From assembly GCA_037013685.1 (NCBI GenBank), contig CM072888.1:14140216-14204215 (forward strand): DNA of 64,000 nucleotides, read 5' to 3'. Both the position numbers and the translations under genes were made by a program. The notes under the pieces are model-generated. The model saw only the letters and a program-made list of their open reading frames with translations, was not told the origin of the DNA and did no database searches. Source of the stretch: Acridotheres tristis (lineage: Eukaryota > Chordata > Aves > Passeriformes > Sturnidae). Positions 24,976 through 34,659 of this stretch are shown one piece after another (position 1 is the first letter of the stretch; the number at the start of each line of letters is the position of its first letter).

Positions 24976-27900
24976 ATCTTGAGATTAAAGGGAAATCAAG
25001 AACAAGCTTCCTCCTTTTTCATGGTACTGGAAAGAAAAAAGAAAACTGGAACAAGTATATCTTGATGTTTTACTCTCTGTGGGAAATCCTCATTCAAATG
25101 TCCTTGTTGATTTGATATATTTTATAATTGGGTTTAAGTCAAGTCCTTCCAGATTCTCTATATGCTTGGTAAGGACTGAATGGATTGTGTTCTTGCTTTG
25201 TTATTTTCACTTTCTTCTGTGTAATACTAATCACCAAAACCTGCATCACATACTAATTCAGGAAGGAATTTCCAACATGAGTGTTGTGCTTCTTGCATTC
25301 CTGACATGCATGCTGCTGTTATCCTCTGAGCAAGAGTACTGCTGATTGTTTCAGCCTTATGGGTAGGAGCCACGTGGGATTTGGGCATAGACTTTGATAT
25401 CTCCTTCCATGTGAAGGATGAACTGGTTTATATTTTTCACAGGGAGATCTCTTTTCCCAATCAGAGGTGCTGTGTTGCCAGCTCTTAGCTGTACAGGGCA
25501 GTGGAAGGCCTGTCCAGCTCTGGAGCCTGGTTTGGTCTGGTGCATACTTGTAGGTTAGGTTTACTCCAAATCACCAGCCCTTTGTCAGCCACTTAGAAAT
25601 TACTCCAAAGCTAGGAAAAGTTAGAAGAATAAACATCTTTTGCCGTAGTAGAGCATTAACAGAACATTTGTTAGCTGCCATTGCTGAAGCAGATGGAAAG
25701 AAACGAGAGAAAATCACACACAGCTGTTTGAGTTCTACAAGACAAGACTCTTCAAGCTGAAGGGCTCTTCAGACACTTGCTTCTAGCAACATGACCAGAG
25801 TTTTGGGATCAGGCCCCACACATTAGTTTGGTGGAATTGGACCTTTTACACCAGTCCGTTCTCTCCCATGTTCCCTTGGGATTCAGGTCTTCTACCCCAC
25901 AGTTCATAGACTTGATACCTACTCATACCTGTTCCAAAGGATTCTCCAAGCTCAGAGGGCTCACGTCTCTTGGGCATGTCTGGGCAGAACTCACTTCCAC
26001 CCAAACAACCAGGGCAGAACTTCCTAACAATCAAGCTGCTATTTCAGAATAAATAGTTTTGAAAGAAATGGTGTTTAGAAGTTAACAGCAAAGTTTGAGC
26101 AAATTTTCGACCTCCGTTTTACAGAAGAAAATAAAATTACCACCGTGATATGTATGAGTGCACATAGGTGAGCTGGGAATTCTGTCCATTGCTAAGTCTT
26201 GACTGAGGCTAGATCCAGTGGTATGCAAACAGATTTGATGAGGTAGTGGAGTGGGGCAAATTGCTCTCATCTCCGTTTGGAAGGATGCCATCCCTGCAAG
26301 ATTTTAAATTCCCATAAAATATTACATAAAATCAGTTAGAAGAAATGGGAGTAATGTGTTTCAAATACACCTGTTTTTTACATTTTTACCAGTTCTCTTT
26401 CATAGAAAAGCTAATTTCTTTCTCAGAATGTTTAATTAAGTGGTGCCCTCAATGATTCATGGTCAATTTTATACACTTAGTCTTGTAAATTGAAAGGTAG
26501 ATTTCAGAGGAGACTGAAATTAAAAATAAATATTTGCATTTACATGCCAGTGTTAGAGCTGAAAAACTCATTTTCTTCTGAAATAGTCATGCTGCTGGTA
26601 TGTTTAGGGCATGTATTAGCTTTTAGAAGCATACAGTGTTTTGGCTTCTTGTCCAAAAATGAGTGTATAGGTGGAGTATAAAATCTATCCTACTAGCACT
26701 TTTTAAGTAATGTTTTACTGAGGGACATTAGTATGTCCTTGTCTTTTTGTCTTTCTTAGAAATGTCTGAATCACATTTGCCTTTATTTCAGTTGTATCCT
26801 ATTTTTGAAATGTGTGCATTTTGCATGTAACTCAGGTTGTTTTTCTCCTCTCTTTTTTTCTGTAAGTCAATTCCCCATGTATTGCACATCTCCTTGTTAG
26901 CCCAAGCAAGTGCATGACATCTGTACTATTTGGTTCCTTTGGAGTTTTTGTTCTTTAATCCTCAGGTCACACAGTGTTTTCTTGTAATACACCAGTGCCA
27001 TCAAAGTATCTTAATTTTGGGTTATCAGCACATGCAATTAGTGCAGACTTACTTTATGACTTCAGCACACAGTGTGAGGTGCTGCCTACAATTGAGTCCA
27101 AAAGCATTCCTGATCACCTCCATTTATTGTCACCTAATTACATGATAGTTCTTCTTTTGGAACAACTGGTTATTACAGGGGAGGGGTGTGATGGGTTTTT
27201 TGGCTTTTTTTGATTAAGCCTTTATCCACTTAAAAAGGTTTATGATAATTTTGTATTTCATGCCCTGTAGTTAATTTTTTTGACACTGTATCATACATTT
27301 AATTGAGATCACATGGATTAGAACAACTATTTAACAAGTGTTAAACAAGGAGAAAAGAATGATAGTACAATTCTAGTATAAGGTAAAGGTCAGAACTAAT
27401 CTTGCTGCTTATTTCTTTTCCATAACATTGTGGGCTGCTCTGGGAAGTGCCTGTGTGGAGTCAGGCTGCTCTCCTTGGACATCCCTGTTGCTGGTACCTC
27501 ATAGAGTCCCTGCACCTGGATTGATTGCAGGAGAGCTGGCAAGGCTTTCATCCCTGCTTAGAAAGCCTTGATAACAGGCAGAGAAGAGAAAATACAGGGA
27601 GGTCTTTTGTTCCTTGGGGCTTCTGTAGGAGCCCAGAACACAAGAGGGGAAGTGCATGATCTGAAATAAGACTTAACTCTTCGTGGGAAGTAAAGAAATG
27701 GCAAAGCAGGGCAAGTCACATTACCAGATTAAACCCTGCTACTAGCCTAGTGGGTTTTGTTGGGGCTTTTTCTGGTTTTGGTTTTTTATTTTAACCAGGT
27801 TCTTCAAGTAAGGTCTTGCAGGTAAGCACCATCATCCTACCACTTAAATGGAAGGGGCAGCAGATGTCTATCACAGCTCTAATTAGTCTACGGCTTTAAT

Positions 27901-28712
27901 TTGCTCAATTTTTCTCCCTTGGATCACATTTCTGTGAAGCAGCTTGTAGTTGCAAAATTCTGTAACATGGGAGTTCAGAGATTCCACTTTAATAAATATG
28001 AGCCATTTCATGAGGTTTTCTTAACTGCAGGATCCTGTTACATTGATTCGTTGACATTGTCTTATATAAAACAGCAGTTTGAAAAAAATGCTAGCAAAAT
28101 AAAGTATCAAGCACAGTGCCCCAGAGAGCGTCAGATGTTCCTTGTTCTGTCTCTGTAGCAGAACCTTCAGGGCTCACCAACTGTTCCCTACCTCTGAGGT
28201 TTTATTTAAGCTGTTTTAGGGCATATTTATTTCTAGCAAATCAGAACAATTAGCATAACAAAACGCCTGATTCGCCCTGCTGAAAGCTTTTGAAGTTGGT
28301 GCAAGTTGGCCCACTAGTTACCCCTGTCTGCTTCATTGTGGAGACTGGTACATGAGTCCAATTTATGAGACATATGGGAAAGGCTTTCTTCTCTTAAGTT
28401 GATTCCTAAAGTTGATTTGTAAAGCTGATGGGCATTTCAGCAAATATGAGCAACTTAGAATTTTAGTCGCATGGTGAAGTTTTAAATAAAGTGGTGGGAA
28501 GAAACAGGAATGGTTTAACAAATATTCATTTGATTTTAGCAATGCAAGGTTATTGGACAGCTGTTGTGTCAGCCAAAGGAATATTTACTGCATGGCTTAT
28601 GTTTTTAATGAAATCTGTCCTTTACCTTTGACTTTTATCTCAAATAACAGGAAAAGCATTAGGAAGGGTACGGCACGTTCAGTGTCCCCTTCAGAGCATG
28701 TGAGTGCTGCAT

Positions 28713-29165
28713 GGAATCACAGAATGGTCTGGGATGGAAGGGACCTTAAAGGTCATCCAGTCCAACCCCTCAGCAATAAGCAGGGACATCTTCATCAAGA
28801 TCAGGTTGCTCAGAGCCCTGTCCTACCTGACCTTGAATATTTCCAGGGATGTGCCATTTACCACCTCTCTGGGCAACCTGTTCCCCATGTTTCAACACTC
28901 ATATTGTAAAAACTTCTTCCCTTATATATAGCCTGAATCTACCCTCTTTTGGGTTAAAACCATTGCCCCTTGTCCTATCACAACAGGCTAAACAGTCTGT
29001 CCTCACCTCTCCTGCAAGCCTGCTTTAAGGACAGAAAGGCTGCTGTAAGGTATCCCTGGAGCCTGGCCCTCTCCAGGCTCAACAATCCCAGCTCTCTCAG
29101 CCTGTTTCCACAGGGAAAAGTGTTCCAACCTTCTGATCAGGTCCATCAGGTCATGGCTTCCTTGT
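28713..29165 (-). mobile_element. CR1 LINE 3' fragment, reverse orientation (outer part of a cluster)
   Basis: The plus strand begins GAATCACAGAATGGTCTGGG, the complement of a CR1 3' end. It runs through the familiar blocks GTCCAACCCCT, CCTCTCTGGGCAACCTGTTC, GCCCCTTGTCCTATCACAAC and CCCAGCTCTCTCAGCCTGT, reaching a TTCCAACCTTCTGATCAGGT-like segment near 29130. It is well preserved, but the reading frames are broken. Confidence 0.9.
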
Positions 29166-29395
29166 GTTTTGGGAGAACTGAACCTGTTCAGTCTGGCACA
29201 GGGGACCTAAAGGCCAAACTAATTGCAGCCTGCACCTACTTGAAGGAAACTTGGAAAGGTGGAGGAGTTAAATTCTTGTCCCTGCTGGCAGATGGTAAAA
29301 GAAGGGGTAACAGCTGCCAGCTGCAGTTTGGGAAGTTCATAGTGGACATTAAAAGAAATTTCTAGTGCTGCATTAGAACAAGTGTCATGTTCCTT
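29165..29395 (+). mobile_element. CR1 LINE fragment, forward orientation
   Basis: Orientation switches here. The plus strand now reads GAGAACTGAACCTGTTCAG, then an AATTGCAGCCTGCACCTACT block and GGACATTAAAAGAAATTTCT, which match the sense strand of the CR1 3' region. It is about 230 bp long and abuts the reverse-oriented copies on both sides. Confidence 0.7.
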
Positions 29396-29449
29396 CTGAA
29401 AGTTCTGCAAGATGAACCTGCAGCTGGCCAAGTGCTGGAGGTCCATGAA

Positions 29450-30080
29450 ATAACTTTGTATGGAGGTCCAGGGTCATCTATTCCAGAGCTTTGCCCAGAG
29501 CAGGTCAAGCCAGGCAGGCTGCTGAGGGTCTTACTAAGTTTAGAATGTGTTCAGGGATGGAGAACCCAACCTCTCTCAGCAATGTGTGTCAGTATTTCCC
29601 CATCCTCATGGGAGTTCTTTTTCCTGTATGCATAAACAGAATTCCCCATGTTCCAGCTTGTCTGTTGACTCATATGGTCACTTTGCACTGTCTGACTTTA
29701 GCTTCTCTACACCTTCCCTTTATTCCTTAGAGAGCTGTTGACAGCAATAAAGTGTCCCCTTAGTGTTTTCTTGAGGCTGAACAACCCAGTTCTCACAGCT
29801 GTTCTCCTCTTCTGTCTTGCAGCAGCCCTCTGACAACCTTGATTGCCTTGCACTGAACGTGTTCTGGAGATGTCAGTGTCTGTCCTGTGCTGGGGGAGCC
29901 CCAGATAGGCCACAGTACCCTAAATGCAGCCTCATAAGTGCAGAACAGAGGGTAAGAATCTCCTCCCTCTACCTGATGGCTGCAGATCTGATAATAGGGC
30001 CCAAAATAGGGTTGGCCTTGGATGTCACAAGGGCACTTTGCTGACTTGTGCTCAGTTGGAGCTGGATTGTGACAGTCCCA
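29450..30080 (-). mobile_element. CR1 LINE fragment, reverse orientation
   Basis: The plus strand shows the complement of CR1 from the CAACCTCTCTCAGCAATGTG block through GAGGCTGAACAACCCAGTTC to the more 5' part. That part includes the GCCTCATAAGTGCAGAACAG block and CACAAGGGCACTTTGCTGAC near 30030. It is more diverged than the copy at 28713 and has several indels. Confidence 0.75.
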
Positions 30081-30589
30081 ACTCTCAGAGAGATTGAATA
30101 AGGTCTTTCTAGATCTTGCTGGCCTCTGTTCTAGGCTGTAGAGTGATGGTGTCTGAGACTAAATTTCAGAAGTGCTCTTACTGCTACGCCTTATAGAGAT
30201 GACACTCTCAGACCTTCAGGGATAAGTGTTGTGCCCTGGGCTTTTAGGTAGCACAAGTATTGTTCTACATTTCTGCTGTTCTAGGTTTGAAGGGTTTTTT
30301 TAGCAGATATCACTACTTTGTGATTCCTTGCAGTTGTGAATGCCAGAGAACCTGAGAACTGTGGAAGATATTGCTTCCTCCTGGGACAAACCTGTCCAGT
30401 ACTCTATTTTTCATATCTGATGTGGAAAATTGTCTCAGTGTGCCTAGGACGACATTCATTAAGGCTTTTGTAGATAAGATGATTAAAAGTTACACTCCTC
30501 TGTAAAGAAACAGCATCTCTGTGGCTTGATAAAGTACATCCCTGTATAAAATAGTTTTCTCTTATTTTGTTAAGGTGTTTCTGTATCAC

Positions 30590-30870
30590 AAAGTTAATAG
30601 CAGAAAAAGACCTGTCGGGTGATTTAGTTCATCTTTTGCCCTATGAAGTGTCTCAGCACTGCTGTGCTGTTATTCTGAGCCTCACCCAGGTTAGCCTTGA
30701 ATGAATAGCAGACTCTGTTTTGGAGATCATGGTCTGGATACTTCTGAGCTATTTGAGTGTTTTTAGCCCACAGATTTTGCTGTTCTATTGTAGAAATCTG
30801 ACCTGTTGGAAAAAACCTGACTCTGATAGACTAACTTCATATTCTGATCCATTGCCGATTATTTAACCGC
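30590..30870 (-). mobile_element. Possible ancient CR1-like remnant
   Basis: The opening phrase, AGAAAAAGACCTGTCGGGTG followed by a TTTAGTTCATC stretch, recalls the complement of an old CR1-type 3' end. Divergence is high and the assignment is weak. Confidence 0.3.
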
Positions 30871-33489
30871 TCGTCTACTAGGTCTGCTATAAAAGTCAAA
30901 GATAAAATGATTTCCTTATTTAAGGCAGGAAACCTTTTTTTGTACCTGTACTTGACTTGAAAAACTTCAGCTGCACTATAACCATGTGAGATACCTATGT
31001 AAAGAAATAAGGGCCATCACTGTACTCCACAATGAACAGCAGAGAAGGGAAAATAATCCTCAAGAAGCTGGAGTTTGACTGCCTATATGGTGAGACAGGT
31101 ATGGGCATAACCTTAATTACAGTATTTTTGCCAGCACAAGATCTAGCACAGCACGGTTTTATGCCTGTGATTGCTGCTTGTGGGACAGACTGACTGTGTT
31201 TCCCTTTCATTAGCTCTTGTAAAATTATCAGAAGCCCTCCTTCAGTCTTGTCTTTTTGTGTTTGCTTTGGGGATTTAGAGTATGACAGAATTCACATTTG
31301 GCAGGGACATTCTGTCAGATCAAAAGAGTGCAGCTGGGAAGATAAAGGTCAAAGGAAATGATCAAATATGTAGATTTAGTTAGGGCAATTGCAGTGCTCG
31401 CTGATGGTGAGGGAGAGAAGGTCACTGGCATTGCTTGACTCTTGCCTTAGTTGGGGTCCTATCAGTTGGTCTGATACAAAAGCATTCGCAGGACAGGGAA
31501 TTAAACTGTGTGGAGCAGCAACAGAAATAGAAATAATATTTTAAAAGCAGAGAGGGCAGCAAAGGTCAGCTTGACTCTGCACCTAAATTTGGCAGCTGGA
31601 TGCAGAGCTCAGTCTGTCAGACATCTGAAGAACTCATTTGTTTGTGGAGTTACCTGAGCTTTTGATTGACACTGTTACCTGATGCGTTCCTTTGCTGCTC
31701 TGTGTTCACTTTCAATGTCCAGCATGCTATTTTTACACTTAAACAGAGATGCAAGGTTCTGTGATTTAAGAGAGTAATGGAACCTTTAAGCAAAATTTTT
31801 TAAAAAGAGAAAAATCTTAACAGGATAAAAAAAGGCTTTATGATATTTCTACCCAGTCATCAACTGAGAACTCACTATAAAAATTTCTGGAGTCTGAGAT
31901 GTATCTGTGGTTAGTAGATGGTAAAGATTTTTATCAATGTTTATATGTATCTTTTAAAGGTCAAGAAATGTCATAAGAAAAGATTGAAAGCACTTCATGT
32001 AAATTGTTCCTGGAGTATATCCAAGTGGCTTTTATCTCCTGGCTTCAATTTTTAATTTTTTTTTTTAAGAGCTGTAGGAAGTAAAGCCACTTTTTCTCTA
32101 CTCCAGGAATGTGGAGAGAGGCAAAAACCAAGGTAATGAAAAAGAACTTGGTGATACATACCAGTTTAATTTTAGATAGAATGCTTATGCCTTCTTGATC
32201 AAAGGATTCTGTCCATCCTTTGCTGAGGCAACAGCATGACACCAGCCAGCTGAGGAAGTTGGAAACACTTTTGGGGATAACCAAACCATGTTTTGGTGCC
32301 TCTGAGATCCATTGTAATATTGGGTAATTGAAAATGAACAGCCTGAATCTTTCACACTTGGAATAAAACCTGTGAAGCTGACGTACTCACACGTGACTTA
32401 GAGAGGATGGAAAAAACAGAACAAACAAATTTTGTTGAAATGATTCCTTACCTGGGTGTCCCTTCTGGTATTTAATTCTGTTCATGCATGTATTTATGTT
32501 CTTGGTTCTCCAGGCATATTGCCTTTTTTATGCTGTATTTGGAATTTCTGGTCAGCATCCAGCCAGCAGAAGCAACACCTCATTGGGGAGTTCTGCCATG
32601 ATACCAAAGCCCTTTCAGGAGTGCTCTGAATGAAAACCATTAAGGAAAAAAAAATCATCCTCTTTCTTTGAAACTAAATTGAGAATAAATTCTACAAGTC
32701 TTCAACTTCTCTTTTCACAGCAGAAAGTCTGAATCAAAAGGGCTGTATAGGTGTTTGGGGTGTAGTAAACAAATTACTTTGGAGCCTTGATTTTGAGATT
32801 TCAGGGCTTTTATTCTGAATAAAAAATTATCACTTACCTTGCAGCCAAACCAAAGCATTCAGCAACACCCAAGGAATCCCAGGTGTAGAAAGTGAACTAG
32901 AAATTGGCTTCTAGACTATGATTTTGTTTGCTAGACCTTGTTTGCTGGAGAGGGAGGCAAGGAGGGGAGGATATGGACTTAAGAAAACTGTTCATTAAGG
33001 TGAATGGACCTTGTAATTTATGAGGGAGTATCTGTCAGCCTTGAGAAAAGCATGAGCCCCAGAATACTCCTCTCATCTACAAAGCTTGTGCAGGTGTAAC
33101 AAACAGGTTCTTCACATGGTTGTCTGGAATTTTCCATGAAAGAGAGTGGAAGAGGAGGAGATGAGGTTTCGTCCTTTGCCCCATCCCCCATACGGGTACT
33201 GCCGACTGTCGGTGCTGGTGCTTCTGCTGATACAGAGTAATTTGGGGTTTGTAAGAGGCCTTCAGTGCCCACCTTAGGAGAGCTGATGTGGAGCTGCAGC
33301 TTCATTTAATAAATAGAAACAAAGCTTCACTAACAAGTGTGTCATCACACATGCAGTATTCATAGAAAGTGATGTAACTCTCATATTTGCAAATATGCAA
33401 CTGTTTTCTGCTTTCTAGCATGCAAAATTATTTTCAAGAGCTTGCTTCTATTTATAACAGCCAGAAGAATACTGAGGCTGTCAGCTGCT

Positions 33490-33636
33490 TGCTTCCCTTC
33501 CCATTTGCAGGGATGCAGTACGCAAATTACAGCTCGGTAATTGTGATTTCTGCTTTGAGCACTCTGAAAAATTACAGCCTAATTAAATAATTACGGCGGT
33601 TGTTTATTTTTATTTTTTTTTAATACATATTTGCAG
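33490..33636. other. Possible conserved intronic element abutting the third linker exon
   Basis: About 145 bp of complex, repeat-free sequence runs directly into the acceptor of the exon at 33637. It holds an ATGCAGTACGCAAATTAC stretch with an octamer-like ATGCAAAT variant, and several TAATT cores (GGTAATTGTG, CTAATTAAAT, AATTACGG). The texture resembles a conserved splicing or enhancer element. This is inference from composition only. Confidence 0.25.
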
Positions 33637-33885
33637 CCGAGAGTTTCAAGGAAGCCCAGACGGTGAAGATAAAGGAAGAGCCAATGGAAGTTGACATCCA
33701 GGACTCACAGGCTTCGGTGTCACCCAGCCAACCCGGCCAAAACGTTGGCTACAGCACTTTACTGGGGCGAGACATCAGCGAGCGCATCCAGAAGGCGCCC
33801 GAAGGCCGTGTGCTCCCAGAGAGAAATCTCTTCAGCCAGGACATATCGGTGAAGATGGCCTCTGAGCTGCTCTTCCAGCTATCAG
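33637..33885 (+). CDS. ZNF827: ZNF827 exon: third linker module (SUMO-like motif plus terminal helix)
   Basis: This 249-nt symmetric exon (phase 1 in, phase 1 out) begins A-E-S-F-K-E-A-Q and carries an I-K-E-E motif at 33669-33680, followed by PMEVDIQDS. This is again a SUMO-type psi-K-x-E with acidic residues after it. A Ser/Pro-rich, basic-acidic mixed linker follows. The last 55 nt (33831-33885) encode FSQDISVKMASELLFQLS, the third copy of the exon-end helix. Acceptor is ATATTTGCAG and donor ATCAG|GTAAAT. Retention of the next, short intron would end the protein after S-G-K-S-R-A-T-A-Q. The sequence matches ZNF827 closely and no disruption is seen. Confidence 0.96.
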
Positions 33886-34601
33886 GTAAATCCAGGGCAA
33901 CTGCTCAATAGCTGGAGTTAAAGAACAAAGTGAGATTTTTTTTTTAATTTTTTTTTTGTATAACCCCAAAGTTCTATGCAACTGTGAGATCACCAGCGCT
34001 GAAAACTAACAGGAGTTAAAACCTTCCTACCCTCACACTTGAAACGCAGAGGCCTTGCCAAATGTCCTCCATAGTTTGCATATGCTTTAAAGCATTGTGG
34101 CAGCCAGGTCAGGTTCACAGTATTTCAACTGAGTTGGAAAAGCCAGAGTTCAGCTCCTCTATATTTGAAAGCTAATTAAATAATTTGTGATGACTACTTT
34201 GATCCCTGTAGAGGGAAATCTGCAGATGGCAGTTCCTGGCCTAAGTGGCCAGTGGCTGCAGGATGCAGCACTCCTGGGGCTGCCACTGCCCACTTCCATT
34301 GGCAAAGAAGGTGAACCTCCTGCATCACAAAAAGGCAGTGGGACCAGCACTGTGTTCAGTGAACACTTGCATTGCACACTCTGCATGGGGCTCTAACACT
34401 GACGTGTGGAGCTGAAAAAACTTGTCGGGTGTTAATTTAAATAAAGTCATGCCCATTCTCTAATCATGCTGGAACCATTTACCCTAAATTACCCTGAGTT
34501 ATGCTGTTAGCCAAAAGCATTAAAATAGTTCTGCTGAATAAAATCCGATAGAGAACATATGACATATGCTAATCACAAAACTCATGTGTGTCCCTCTGCA
34601 G
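33886..34601 (+). other. ZNF827: Short intron (716 bp)
   Basis: Ordinary intron with a T-rich stretch just after the donor (about 33932-33958). It ends in the acceptor CCCTCTGCAG. No repeat or exon is visible. Confidence 0.9.
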
Positions 34602-34659
34602 AAAAGGTGAGCAAAGAGCACAACCACAATAAAGATAACACCATCAGAACTACAGCCAG
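34602..34659 (+). CDS. ZNF827: ZNF827 micro-exon (58 nt), linker
   Basis: This very short exon, phase 1 in and phase 2 out, encodes E-K-V-S-K-E-H-N-H-N-K-D-N-T-I-R-T-T-A plus two bases of a serine codon. It is hydrophilic, disordered linker with no domain. The acceptor is CCCTCTGCAG and the donor CCAG|GTGAGT, a near-perfect donor. It joins in frame to the exon at 39153, giving A-S-P-F-F-S-E-D, as in other vertebrate ZNF827 proteins. This exon and the next together add 162 nt (54 codons), so the pair is in frame as a unit while either alone would shift the frame. It is too short to be found by open-frame scanning. Confidence 0.93.

Larger units (their letters stand above)
22606..33636 (+). other. 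ZNF827: Intron (11.0 kb)
   Basis: The intron contains a CR1 fragment at about 24608-24975, a composite CR1 cluster at 28713-30080, a possible old CR1-like remnant at about 30590-30870, and G3T7 words at 24483 and 30292. The final 150 bp before the next exon are AT-rich and free of repeats, and may be conserved. I see no extra exon. Confidence 0.85.

Noticed and set aside
28970..29365. 131-codon plus-strand frame
   Set aside because: It lies inside CR1 LINE sequence and crosses an orientation switch between copies, so it is not a gene.
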